Below, one piece after another: positions 36,945 through 46,203 of a DNA stretch of 64,000 nt. The DNA comes from Shewanella holmiensis (GTDB lineage: Bacteria; Pseudomonadota; Gammaproteobacteria; Enterobacterales; Shewanellaceae): the NCBI RefSeq assembly GCF_025370255.1, contig NZ_JAMTCD010000001.1, forward strand, positions 1-64,000, given 5' to 3'. The notes under the pieces were generated by a model. It saw only the letters and a program-made list of their open reading frames with translations, did no database searches and had not been told where the DNA came from. Position 1 is the first letter of the stretch. Each line of letters starts with the position of its first letter. The position numbers were made by a program, and so were the translations under genes.

Positions 36945-38981
36945 TTAAATCGAATACTTGACGTTAAACGAGACATAATCTCGGTCTTCCATCACGTTCG
37001 TTGTTCCCACACCACCGAAGAAGCTGTTGTAAGAAAAATCAACGCCCCAACGGTTTTGGTAATCAAAATTCACACCTAGTGCTACAGATTTTTTACCTTC
37101 AGTGAATAAGAACATTGGGTCTGGCGTAATACCGTCGACATCGTGAGAGAAAATAACTCGTGGTGCCACGTTCACACCCGCAAATACGTTATTGAAATCC
37201 GCTTTAGCGACTAAACGATATCCCCAGGCGAAATCAGTTGGGAATGGATTGGTTTCAGGACCATTATGTAAAGCTTGAATAATACCAGTCATATCTGGAT
37301 TACCACCAGAACGTCCGGTGCCAGGGCCATTTAAGCGTAATTCATCAAAGCCTGGCATATCATGGATCCACACACCGCCAACTTCCGCTAACATAGTAAG
37401 GTTATCAGTTCCCAAAGTAGGACCAAATAAGTGAGTTAATGTCATTTGAGCTTGAGTGGTATCTAGCTGAATAAAACCATCAACCGTTGCACCAGGTGCA
37501 ACAACATCCATTTGCGAAATACCATCTAAATCTGGACGTATTCCGGCATTAGCAAGCTGTTGAGGCATAGCCGCGAAAAGTAATTCAACGTCATCAATCT
37601 GCAAAGGCTCATCAACACGGTGAGCTATTTCACCCGCTACAGAGGTATCACCGACTAAAGTGTTAAAACTAAAGCCATATAATTGGATGTCTTCAGGGTA
37701 AACAATTTGTGCTTTAGTGAAGGTTTCCATGCTTAGCAGTAATTCACGGTCAATTTGACCTTGACTTGCTGCCAACTTAGCGTAGTCACCACCAATAGCG
37801 GCAGCAGTGAAGTTAGACGCGGTACCACTGATTAATGGGCGGCGACTATGGTAATTCATATAATACAAACCAAATTCAGTTTCATTTAGTTCAGGTGAAT
37901 AAAAACCTAATTTCACACCGTACTGACCATCATCACTGGGTTTAGCTTCATCTTGAATTAAAGCCGCTTTAGTTGAATAAGCTGTCATTGCCGAAGCCAT
38001 CGCAGGGTTGAAACCAGTGGCAGCAGCATTTTTATAAAGCGCTTGATATTCAGAGATTAAGAAGTCTAAATTAATGTCAGGGTTAGCATTAAAGCCTAAC
38101 TGCGCATTTTGGTTATAACCACCAAATCCAGCGAAATCGTTAGTCGCAAAGTTAGAGCCAGGCGTTGGAACCCAAATAGGCTCCCACTGATACTGATAGA
38201 ATGCTTCAACGTTGAGGTTTTCTGTTAATCCCAAAGATGCCCACACCATACCTTGCGGACGGAATGCTTCTTTAAGCTCAGCACCTGGGGCATTAAGAAT
38301 GTTTAAATCGACTGGGTTTATCACACCAATACCATGCGGGATTAAGGTACTTTCGCCCCACGAAACGACTTGATTACCGACACGAACTGACAATGGATTT
38401 TGGCCATCGTTTAAATCCCAGTTAGCGTAAACAAAAGCATCTAATAAACGCACATCTTTACATTGAACTTCTGAGGCACGGCTATCAGCACACGGGTCAA
38501 ATTCTTTACCCGTAAGAGGGTCGTTGAAATCATAACTACCATTATTCAATTTGCGGTCGTAAAAATACATACCACGAACGAACAGACCGTAGTTTTCATA
38601 TTTCAATGATAATTCATGAAGTCCTTTAACAATTTCAGAGGTGGTGTCACCTTGAGAGTAAAGTAAGTTACTTAAATCATTGTTGCTTGAATAAGAGCCT
38701 GGTTGAGCCCAGATTTCTGCTGAGGTGTATTTAGTGTTTGAGAACGCTGAGTAGCCTGACCAGTCAAATTGAGGCTGATTAACCTTACCAATTTGACCTT
38801 CCCAATCACGCTCCCCAACACGCCAGCTAGCACCAACGGTCCAGGTAGAATCGAATGTACCCTCTACATCTCCCCAATTGAATGAGAAAGCGGAAACATT
38901 TGGACTCATTCCTAAACACAAAGCCGACATTACCCCCAAAGTAATTGCCGACTTGTTAAATTTTTTCTTAACAATATTCAT
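36945..38981 (-). CDS. DUF1302 outer-membrane-type protein
   Basis: The 678-residue protein has a signal peptide cleaved after NVSA near residue 31. It has many alternating beta-strand segments and ends in an aromatic/hydrophobic strand (VSFNVKYSI), as outer-membrane barrels do. DUF1302 members are large exported proteins of unknown function, usually paired with DUF1329. The paired gene is immediately downstream and the RND transporter is two further on, suggesting a trans-envelope system. It is the promoter-proximal gene; inverted repeats lie upstream at 39053-39092. It could be a hydrophobic-compound channel. Confidence 0.86.
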   Translation of the reverse strand: MNIVKKKFNKSAITLGVMSALCLGMSPNVSAFSFNWGDVEGTFDSTWTVGASWRVGERDWEGQIGKVNQPQFDWSGYSAFSNTKYTSAEIWAQPGSYSSNNDLSNLLYSQGDTTSEIVKGLHELSLKYENYGLFVRGMYFYDRKLNNGSYDFNDPLTGKEFDPCADSRASEVQCKDVRLLDAFVYANWDLNDGQNPLSVRVGNQVVSWGESTLIPHGIGVINPVDLNILNAPGAELKEAFRPQGMVWASLGLTENLNVEAFYQYQWEPIWVPTPGSNFATNDFAGFGGYNQNAQLGFNANPDINLDFLISEYQALYKNAAATGFNPAMASAMTAYSTKAALIQDEAKPSDDGQYGVKLGFYSPELNETEFGLYYMNYHSRRPLISGTASNFTAAAIGGDYAKLAASQGQIDRELLLSMETFTKAQIVYPEDIQLYGFSFNTLVGDTSVAGEIAHRVDEPLQIDDVELLFAAMPQQLANAGIRPDLDGISQMDVVAPGATVDGFIQLDTTQAQMTLTHLFGPTLGTDNLTMLAEVGGVWIHDMPGFDELRLNGPGTGRSGGNPDMTGIIQALHNGPETNPFPTDFAWGYRLVAKADFNNVFAGVNVAPRVIFSHDVDGITPDPMFLFTEGKKSVALGVNFDYQNRWGVDFSYNSFFGGVGTTNVMEDRDYVSFNVKYSI

Positions 38982-39052
38982 TTTAGCTCATCTCCGTAAC
39001 CTGCTGGAATCGTTGTTATAGGAATTTAAACCAACATCTTGTTAGCCCACAG

Positions 39053-39092
39053 GTAACACCATTGTTACAGCATTTAACCTTGTTGAGCAAGG
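39053..39092. promoter_or_regulatory. Inverted repeats upstream of the DUF1302 operon
   Basis: GTAACA-4-TGTTAC (39053-39068) and CCTTG-5-CAAGG (39078-39092) sit 70-110 bases upstream of the DUF1302 start in a 311-bp gap. They are operator candidates for an unlinked regulator. The rest of 38982-39292 holds no convincing gene. Confidence 0.4.
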
Positions 39093-39292
39093 CCAAAACA
39101 GAGAAAATATACAATAAAATTAACGTGGTTAACCATATCGTTACAACTAAAATAGGCCAGATATTTGAATTAACTAATAAGGAATGAAAACAGGTGGGAA
39201 GCAAGGGATTAAAAACATTTTATTTCAGTAGTTTATTTGAAAAAGCGATAGTCACCTTTCTATAAATTTAATAAATCAAACGTTTGAAGTAA

Positions 39293-39511
39293 TTACTCTA
39301 ACTTGGTTAACGATTTATAAGCACCTTTGCTGTCTAATTCCAATTTAAAATTGCCTTGAATGCCATTTAAAGTCAAAAAGGGTCTAAAGTACTTTGCGTT
39401 AATTTGTAAATGCCGCCCGTCAACATCAGTTAACGCGACTGAATCACTATAGCCATGATAATATGAAGAAAACTTTCTATAACTGATAAATATATTGAAA
39501 TAAAACACCAT
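39293..39511 (-). CDS. DUF2835 family small protein
   Basis: This 72-residue protein matches the small DUF2835 family as I recall it: aromatic N-terminus (YFNIFISYRKF), YYHGY near residue 18, and RPFLTLNGIQGNFKLELD near 43-60. Function unknown; probably cytoplasmic. GGAAGGG lies five bases before the ATG. It is downstream of pepN, separated by a terminator, so it may be its own unit. Confidence 0.8.
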   Translation of the reverse strand: MVFYFNIFISYRKFSSYYHGYSDSVALTDVDGRHLQINAKYFRPFLTLNGIQGNFKLELDSKGAYKSLTKLE

Positions 39512-39554
39512 AGTATCCCTTCCTCAGTAGACACATATCACGTTAAATATGTTA

Positions 39555-39583
39555 TTAAAAAAGGGAAGAGAAACCCTCTCCCC
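39555..39583 (-). terminator. Terminator of pepN
   Basis: On the minus strand GGGGAGAG and CTCTTCCC (one G-T pair) form an 8-bp stem followed by six T residues. Confidence 0.85.
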
Positions 39584-39602
39584 TTCATAGATTAACGATA
39601 AC

Positions 39603-42161
39603 TTAGTTCAGCGCTTTATTGACCTTCTCATAAAGATCTTTAGATAAGTCTGGTAAATTCTGCAAAGTTGCCAATGACTGCTTCATCAAATCTTGTCTAG
39701 CGTGGTCAAATTTAGCAAATTGGATCAACGGGGTGATCATACGAGAAGCAACTTGCGGATTGGATTTATTTAGTTTGATCAAAATCTGCGTCAAATAAGC
39801 GTATCCAGATCCATCTTTTCGATGAAATTGATAAGTATTGCCTGCTGCAAATGCACCAATGAGCGAACGAACGCGATTAGGATTACTAAAACTAAAGCTA
39901 TTATGGTGAGTAAGATGCTTTATCGAATCAATAACATCGTCTGTATTTGATAAAGCCTGTAATGTAAACCACTTATCCATAACTAACGGCGTGGTATGCC
40001 AAGTCGCCTCAAAATCGGCTAATAACTTGCTAAGGCAATCAAACTGCCCTGTCATCGCAGCTTTTAGGGCTGCTAGGCTGTCGGTCATATTGGTAGAGCA
40101 GTTAAACTGTTCAACAACCAATGTTTCATATTCTTGTGACACTGTAGAGAGTAACGATAAGGCTACGTTTTTAAATGCCCGCGCCGATGGGTTATCAATC
40201 ACGGTTAATTCACGATACCTTGCAAGTAATTCGTCTTGTGTTGCCGATGCAATTTCTTCAATGACAAATTCACGTGCCATTTGCAAACCATCTAAATCTA
40301 CCGATGATACTTGCTCAATTAAAGCTGAAGCCGCTGGAAAACTTAGGATTTCAGACACTAAAGCTTGATCTAACCCTGCATCAAGAATAACGCCTCTAAA
40401 TGCTTCTACTACTCTTGGATCAACCGACATGACTTCTTTGGCTGAAAGCTGCGCAACATTTTCCCAAACCGATTGACTGAATAATTGCACTGACGCTTCC
40501 CAACGTGCAACTTCACTGCTAGCAAAACGCATAATATGAACAAGCTGGTCAAAGCTGAATTCATATTGAAGTTTAACTGGCGCAGAAAAGTCTTGCAGTA
40601 ATGATGCAACAGGTTTTGCTGCAAATCCGTCAAACGTAAATTGTTGTGTGGCTTTCTTCACGTCAAAAACTTTATTAATTACTGAAGCGCCCTCGGCGTT
40701 TAATATCTCAATACTAAAAGGAATATGAAGTGTTTGACCTTTAACACCATGACTCTCTACCGATTGCTTGATCGTCAAGGTGTATTGCCCCGACTCAGGA
40801 TTGAAATCATCTTCAACAATAACTACCGGTGTACCAGCTTGTGAATACCAACGACGGAATTGTTGTAAATCTTTGCCACTCGCCTCTGCCATTGCATTAA
40901 CAAAATCATCGCAGGTTACGGCTTGACCGTCATGGCGTTCAAAGTAACACTTCATTCCCGCCTGAAAAGCTGCTTCGCCTAAAATGGTATGCATCATTCT
41001 AATGACTTCAGCTCCCTTGTTATATACGGTCACGGTATAGAAGTTATTCATCTCGATCACTGATTCAGGACGGATGGGATGTGACATTGGGCCAGAATCT
41101 TCAGCAAACTGTTGGTTTTTCATAACTTTAATGGCATGAATACGATTAACTGCACGAGAACCTAGATCTGAGCTAAATTCTTGGTCACGAAAAACGGTTA
41201 ACCCTTCTTTCAAACTAAGTTGAAACCAATCTCGGCAGGTAACACGGTTTCCAGTCCAGTTATGGAAATATTCATGACCAACAACAGATTCGATGCCATG
41301 ATAGTCTTCATCTGTTGCACTGGCTTTATCGGCTAAAACATATTTGGTATTGAAAACGTTTAAGCCTTTATTTTCCATTGCTCCCATATTGAAAAAATCA
41401 ACGGCAACAATCATATATATATCAAGATCGTATTCAAGCCCGAAACGTTCTTCATCCCATTTCATCGACTTTTTAAGCGAAATCATTGCATGATCGGCTT
41501 TATGTAAATTGCCTTTATCCACAAAGACCTGCAAGGTTACATTGCGACCTGACATAGTGATGAAATGATCTTCAAGTAAATCAAAATCTCCAGCCACTAA
41601 AGCAAATAAATAACTTGGTTTTGGAAAAGGGTCTTGCCAGCGAACAAAGTGACGTCCAGAGCGCGGCATCTCACCTCGTTCGATTACATTTCCGTTACTT
41701 AATAGAAATGGAAACTCTGCTTTATCCGCTTCTATTCTTACCGTATAGGTGGCTAATACATCGGGGCGATCTAAAAAATAAGTGATTCGTCTAAAACCCT
41801 CAGCTTCACATTGAGTACAATATGCGCCATCGGACATATACAAACCTTCTAGACTGGTATTAGCCTCTGGATTTAATGCGGTAGTGATTTCTAATTCAAA
41901 CTCTGATTCACTAGTAGCGATGACTAATTGGCTATCTGTTTGACGATATTCACACCCTTTGCCATTTAATTTTACAGAAACTAAATTAAGCTGTTCCCCA
42001 TCAAGGATCAGATCTAATTGATGCTCATTGCGTCGAGAGACCTTACTTAAAGCTACAACTTTTGTATTCTCACCGTCTAAAATGACATTTAAATCAATAT
42101 GATTGATAGTAAACGTTGGTGCAGTGTAATCTTTTAAATGTTTGACTTGAGCTTCAGACAT
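39603..42161 (-). CDS. pepN: Aminopeptidase N
   Basis: PepN is a cytoplasmic zinc M1 aminopeptidase that removes N-terminal residues from peptides in the final stage of proteolysis. The protein is 852 residues. The zinc site HEYFHNWTGNRVT starts near residue 297, with the third ligand Glu in the following SLKEGLTVFRD. The substrate-binding GAMEN motif reads MGAMENKGL near residue 258. The start at MSEAQVKHL is chosen because AAGGG is 6 bases before this ATG and abuts the earlier one. A terminator separates it from prc upstream. Confidence 0.96.
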   Translation of the reverse strand: MSEAQVKHLKDYTAPTFTINHIDLNVILDGENTKVVALSKVSRRNEHQLDLILDGEQLNLVSVKLNGKGCEYRQTDSQLVIATSESEFELEITTALNPEANTSLEGLYMSDGAYCTQCEAEGFRRITYFLDRPDVLATYTVRIEADKAEFPFLLSNGNVIERGEMPRSGRHFVRWQDPFPKPSYLFALVAGDFDLLEDHFITMSGRNVTLQVFVDKGNLHKADHAMISLKKSMKWDEERFGLEYDLDIYMIVAVDFFNMGAMENKGLNVFNTKYVLADKASATDEDYHGIESVVGHEYFHNWTGNRVTCRDWFQLSLKEGLTVFRDQEFSSDLGSRAVNRIHAIKVMKNQQFAEDSGPMSHPIRPESVIEMNNFYTVTVYNKGAEVIRMMHTILGEAAFQAGMKCYFERHDGQAVTCDDFVNAMAEASGKDLQQFRRWYSQAGTPVVIVEDDFNPESGQYTLTIKQSVESHGVKGQTLHIPFSIEILNAEGASVINKVFDVKKATQQFTFDGFAAKPVASLLQDFSAPVKLQYEFSFDQLVHIMRFASSEVARWEASVQLFSQSVWENVAQLSAKEVMSVDPRVVEAFRGVILDAGLDQALVSEILSFPAASALIEQVSSVDLDGLQMAREFVIEEIASATQDELLARYRELTVIDNPSARAFKNVALSLLSTVSQEYETLVVEQFNCSTNMTDSLAALKAAMTGQFDCLSKLLADFEATWHTTPLVMDKWFTLQALSNTDDVIDSIKHLTHHNSFSFSNPNRVRSLIGAFAAGNTYQFHRKDGSGYAYLTQILIKLNKSNPQVASRMITPLIQFAKFDHARQDLMKQSLATLQNLPDLSKDLYEKVNKALN

Positions 42162-42192
42162 TATCATCCCTTAACAATTTTAATTTTTATAA

Positions 42193-42218
42193 CAAAAAAC
42201 GCGCTAATGCGCGTTTTT
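42193..42218 (-). terminator. Terminator of proQ-prc
   Basis: ACGCGC and GCGCGT with a 4-base loop, flanked by an A-run and a T-run, lie about 16 bases past the prc stop. The A/T flanks extend the stem. Confidence 0.85.
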
Positions 42219-42234
42219 AATTGAGTGTATTTAA

Positions 42235-44286
42235 CTATTGAGTAGGCGCTTTGGCTAGCTTTTCTGCGTCAACCATATCCAACATGATAAGTGCGGTTTC
42301 ATCTAAAAAAGGATCTGGGATTTTTGCATCTTTATCATCTTGAATATCATCTAATGATTTAACCACCTCAAGCCCTTCAGCAACTCGGCGCTCATTAGTT
42401 CTATCAAGTGCACGCTTATCATCATCTTCACGAGATTTAATGCGCTCACTCTCAACTAATGAAATGGTTTTATCATCATGGTGTTTTTTAAACTCCGCGA
42501 TATCGTCATTAATATAGCCAAATTCAACGTCAGCACTAATACGTTGTTGATGCTTAGTTGTTAACTGGTTTACTAACTCAGGAGCGATATTGCCTAAAGT
42601 ACTGTATTGCGCTACAGGAACTTTGTCCCAAGGCAACGCATTTTTCTCTTCAGACTCACCATACTCACCTGGCTCTAACGCACTTGGATAAAGAATGTCA
42701 GGGGTAACACCTTTTAACTGTGTGCTGCCACCGTTAATCCGATAAAACTTTGCAATCGTATATTGAACATGGCCGATTGGCTTCTCATACATATCATAAA
42801 TACGACCTAAGCTCTTATGCTGTTGTACTGTCCCCTTACCAAAGGTAGGCTCTCCCACAATTAAAGCTCGTTCGTAATCTTGTAATGCTGCAGCAAAAAT
42901 TTCAGATGCTGAAGCACTGTAACGATCAACCATCACTGTTAACGGGCCATCATAAGCACTCTTACCGTCATTATCTCTGTTTTGGTTAACTCTACCGTTA
43001 GCATCACGAATTTGAACAACGGGTCCCATGTCGATAAATAAACCCGTCAGTAAGGTCGCTTCGGTTAATGCTCCGCCACCATTACCACGTAAATCGATTA
43101 TGACACCTTCAACTTGTTGCTCTTTTAACTTGGTCAGCTCTTTGGCGACATCTTCAGATAGGTTCATATAAAAACCAGGGATCTGAATCACGCCCACTTT
43201 GCGATTGGCAAATTCGCCTTCTTTTGGCTCAACCACTTTAGAGGTTGCTGCGCGATCTTCTAAGCGGATTTTATCGCGTACAATTGTGACATTAAAAGGT
43301 TGAGCATTTGCGCCACCTTTTTTAGGCAATATTTGCAGTACAACTTCACTGCCCTTTGGCCCTTTGATCAGTTCAACAACATCATCTAATCGCCAGCCAA
43401 TAACATCGACTATTTCTTTATCTTTTTGGCCTACGCCAACAATTTTATCTTCAGGAGATAATTTCTCACTTAATGCTGCAGGGCCGCCAGCAACCAAGCT
43501 TTTGATGACGGTATAGTCATCATCCATTTGTAATACCGCACCTATACCTTCAAGGCTAAGGTTCATCTCCATTTGGAAACGTTCTGCATTACGAGGAGAT
43601 AAGTAGCTAGTATGAGGCTCAACCGTTCTAGCAAACGAATTCATAACGGTCTGGAATACATCTTCGCTGTGAGTTTGACTCAAACGTTTGATGGCATTGT
43701 TGTAACGCTTAGTTAGGATATCAACAATCTCATCCCATTTTTTACCCGTAAGCTTAAGATTTAGGGCATCGTATTTGACTCTTTGACGCCATAACTCATT
43801 TAACTCTTCACCATCTTTAGGCCATGCGGCCTCTTTACGATCAAATTCGTAAGCATCACCCTGCTGGGTAAAATCAAACTCTTGTTCAAGTAAAGTTAAC
43901 GCGTAAGCAAAACGTTCATATCGACGAGCTTGCAATACATCAAACATTTTATAAGCTGGAGAAATATCACCCGATTTGACCATATCATCAAACTGATCTT
44001 TATATTGGTCAAAACCATTGATATCAGCTTGGGTCAACACGTTACGGCGATAATCAAGTTGCTCTAAAAACCGTGCATAGATTTGTTCAGAGAAAGCGTC
44101 ATCTAAATCAAAACGATGGTAATGGGCGCGAGTAAATAAGTTAGTGACTCGTTTACTGGCAACTTGATGTTGAGGTTCCTGGGCTAGTTTGGGTAACTCG
44201 CTGATTTGAATCGTTGGTGAAATTGCCCATGCAGAGAATCCTGCTAATGCACAAGCAATTGAAGCGGCCAATGTGAGTTTTCGCAT
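42235..44286 (-). CDS. prc: Tail-specific carboxy-terminal protease Prc (Tsp)
   Basis: Prc is a periplasmic S41 protease that degrades proteins with nonpolar C-termini and controls peptidoglycan hydrolases. The 683-residue protein has a signal peptide, an N-terminal helical domain, a PDZ domain (about 230-320; SLEGIGAVLQMDDDYTVI at its start), the protease core and a C-terminal DUF3340 helix region. The catalytic Ser lies in SASASEIFAAALQDY (about 455) and the Lys in GEPTFGKGTVQQ (about 480). The ATG at 44286 is chosen; two in-frame TTG codons just upstream are also near the AAAGGAG site, so the start is slightly uncertain. Operon with proQ. Confidence 0.95.
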   Translation of the reverse strand: MRKLTLAASIACALAGFSAWAISPTIQISELPKLAQEPQHQVASKRVTNLFTRAHYHRFDLDDAFSEQIYARFLEQLDYRRNVLTQADINGFDQYKDQFDDMVKSGDISPAYKMFDVLQARRYERFAYALTLLEQEFDFTQQGDAYEFDRKEAAWPKDGEELNELWRQRVKYDALNLKLTGKKWDEIVDILTKRYNNAIKRLSQTHSEDVFQTVMNSFARTVEPHTSYLSPRNAERFQMEMNLSLEGIGAVLQMDDDYTVIKSLVAGGPAALSEKLSPEDKIVGVGQKDKEIVDVIGWRLDDVVELIKGPKGSEVVLQILPKKGGANAQPFNVTIVRDKIRLEDRAATSKVVEPKEGEFANRKVGVIQIPGFYMNLSEDVAKELTKLKEQQVEGVIIDLRGNGGGALTEATLLTGLFIDMGPVVQIRDANGRVNQNRDNDGKSAYDGPLTVMVDRYSASASEIFAAALQDYERALIVGEPTFGKGTVQQHKSLGRIYDMYEKPIGHVQYTIAKFYRINGGSTQLKGVTPDILYPSALEPGEYGESEEKNALPWDKVPVAQYSTLGNIAPELVNQLTTKHQQRISADVEFGYINDDIAEFKKHHDDKTISLVESERIKSREDDDKRALDRTNERRVAEGLEVVKSLDDIQDDKDAKIPDPFLDETALIMLDMVDAEKLAKAPTQ

Positions 44287-44308
44287 CAACAAGTTACTCC
44301 TTTAAAAT

Positions 44309-44932
44309 TTATAATAGTATGTGGTCTACACGTACTTTGATGCTCAAACCAGAATCTAACTGGACGTGTACATCTTCTTTTTTAATGTCGGTAATCGTGC
44401 CAGCCACTGGCGAAGCACCTAATTTAACGTTGACACGTTGATTAGTTGATAAATCTGCCATTTTTGCAGGAACCAAATTCACGACTGGTGCTGCAACTAC
44501 TGCAGGCTTTTCTTTCTTAACCACTGGACGAGGCTTAGAAGCCGCTTTTTTAACTGGTTTCTTAGCCGCTGCTTTTGGCGCTTGCGCTTGGCGCTTTGCT
44601 TTGGCTTTGTCTTGGCTTTCTTTCAACGTAGATTGAGCATGATCAATATGCTCTTGCTCTAACTCACCGCAATCGTTGCCATCTAAATCGACACGTTGCA
44701 CGCCAGCTTTAACACCCTTTAGGTATCTCCAGCTGCTGGTGTAACGACGTAAAGCTACACGAAGTTGTGTCTTACTGACTTTAGAATCATCAGCTAACCG
44801 TTCAGCCAAATCTTGAAATAAACCAATTTTTAATGGCTTTGTGTCGCCTTCCGCAATGAAACATGCAGGAAAGGTTTCATATAAATACGCTAAAATTGCG
44901 TTGGTGTCGGTCAACTTGTCTGTTGATTCCAT
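44309..44932 (-). CDS. proQ: RNA chaperone ProQ
   Basis: ProQ is a FinO-domain RNA-binding protein that stabilises mRNAs and small RNAs. The 207-residue protein has the FinO core at about 1-115 (LAYLYETFPACF; TQLRVALRRYTSSWRYL), a Lys/Ala/Pro-rich flexible linker at about 110-150, and a small C-terminal Tudor-like domain ending IKVRVDHILL. The start MESTDKLTDTNA follows TGGAAG; the frame is open 22 codons further without such a site. It precedes prc by 22 bases, as in E. coli. Confidence 0.94.
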   Translation of the reverse strand: MESTDKLTDTNAILAYLYETFPACFIAEGDTKPLKIGLFQDLAERLADDSKVSKTQLRVALRRYTSSWRYLKGVKAGVQRVDLDGNDCGELEQEHIDHAQSTLKESQDKAKAKRQAQAPKAAAKKPVKKAASKPRPVVKKEKPAVVAAPVVNLVPAKMADLSTNQRVNVKLGASPVAGTITDIKKEDVHVQLDSGLSIKVRVDHILL

Positions 44933-45213
44933 TTTTACTTCCACGTTAAATAAGGGGACTAAAGTTGGCAAAAGGTTATTTGGCCAATAGTCGTTCATCT
45001 TTTGCTAAGTATTTCAGTATATCTGACACTTAACCTATAAATTAGCACTAACAACTGCATTGCTAAAGCCTTGGAAACAAAGCTTAACAAATTTGCAGCG
45101 GTTTAGACTAGTCTCTCTTTGGGACTATTACAAAATAGCACTCCATCGTCATAGGCTATTATAAAGCTCGCTGCGGCGATTGCGACAATCATTTACCTCA
45201 TATTGCTTGGATT

Positions 45214-45672
45214 TTAACCAAATAAGCAATTTTCAAACTGTTTTACTAATAATTCAATCCCTACTTGATCATCTTCATCGAAACGATTGAGCAATGGACT
45301 GTCGATGTCGAGCACGGCGATCACCTGACCATTTTGTCTTACTGGCACAACAATTTCAGAGTTACTCGCTGCATCACAGGCTATATGCCCGTCAAATTGA
45401 TGTACATCTGCCACTCTTTGAGTGGTATTTAATGCCGCGGCAGTACCACAAACGCCTTTACCAAATTCAATTCTGGTACAGGCGACCTTACCTTGAAATG
45501 GCCCAAGAACTAATCGTCCATTCTTGACAATATAAAAACCTGCCCAGTTTAAGTCGGCTAAATTATCATTGATCAATGCAGAAAAATTGGCCATTGCTGC
45601 AATTAAATCATCTTCATCAGCCAGCAAAGCTTCAGTCTGGCGAATGAGAGTATCGTAAAACCCTGCTTTCAT
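45214..45672 (-). CDS. msrC: Free methionine-(R)-sulfoxide reductase (GAF-domain MsrC)
   Basis: This 152-residue single GAF-domain enzyme reduces free methionine-(R)-sulfoxide in the cytoplasm. The three family cysteines are present: Cys65 (QGKVACTRI), Cys75 (GKGVCGTAA) and Cys99 (DGHIACDAASNSE). The motif around Cys99 is close to the E. coli YebR sequence. The neighbouring proQ-prc and yebG genes also group in the yeb region of E. coli. It converges with nothing and probably has its own promoter in the 73-bp gap to yebG. Confidence 0.92.
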   Translation of the reverse strand: MKAGFYDTLIRQTEALLADEDDLIAAMANFSALINDNLADLNWAGFYIVKNGRLVLGPFQGKVACTRIEFGKGVCGTAAALNTTQRVADVHQFDGHIACDAASNSEIVVPVRQNGQVIAVLDIDSPLLNRFDEDDQVGIELLVKQFENCLFG

Positions 45673-45745
45673 TTATATTCCTTGAACCTAAAATCATGTC
45701 ATTCTTTAAAGCACACAGACTACCAGTAGTTGTCGCTAAAAAAAA

Positions 45746-46030
45746 TTAATCTTGTTTAACAGTCTTCTTTTTAGGCTTTGGCTCAACGATGGATTTAGGT
45801 TTCACCACCCCTTTTAGTAAATTCCCAAGCTCGTCTTTGTTTGTCGCAAGGTAAAATGCTAACTGTTCGCAAGTGTTTTCATCTAAATTAAGCTCAGAAG
45901 CTGACAGGAAAGGCACTAAACTGTCTACAACATCAAGCATTTTATCGTAGGCATCGGCTTCTTTCTTTGATGTAAATGTCATCTTCTCAACCCCTTCTCT
46001 TACCACGACAAACTGGGTAATCACTGCCAT
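45746..46030 (-). CDS. yebG: SOS-inducible protein YebG
   Basis: The 94-residue protein matches YebG: VVVREGVEKMTFTSKKEADAYDKMLD in part near residue 10, then an acidic middle and a Lys/Pro-rich tail. In E. coli yebG is a LexA-controlled DNA-damage gene of unclear biochemical role. The start at MAVITQ has GGAG 8 bases upstream; a GTG two codons earlier is less likely. A near-perfect SOS box lies just upstream. Confidence 0.93.
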   Translation of the reverse strand: MAVITQFVVVREGVEKMTFTSKKEADAYDKMLDVVDSLVPFLSASELNLDENTCEQLAFYLATNKDELGNLLKGVVKPKSIVEPKPKKKTVKQD

Positions 46031-46043
46031 GAACACATCTCCA

Positions 46044-46059
46044 CTGTTTTTATATACAG
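46044..46059 (-). promoter_or_regulatory. LexA (SOS) box of yebG
   Basis: CTGTATATAAAAACAG on the minus strand fits the CTG-N10-CAG LexA consensus with an AT-rich centre. It lies 13 bases upstream of the yebG start, so LexA would block the promoter or early transcript. Confidence 0.88.
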
Positions 46060-46203
46060 TGCAAAGATTGACATAAATAAAGGGTTAGACGCAATAGCAA
46101 ATTGACTTGTTTTAACATTTACATCGATATTATTAATATATGTTGGCATTTTCGTATAATATAAAGCGCTTATTGATGATGGATAGCCTTAATAAAAACC
46201 ATA

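Noticed and set aside
39016..39204. A 62-codon hydrophobic minus-strand frame upstream of DUF1302
   Set aside because: No ribosome-binding site and it covers the inverted repeats of the promoter region. Small hydrophobic frames are common by chance here.
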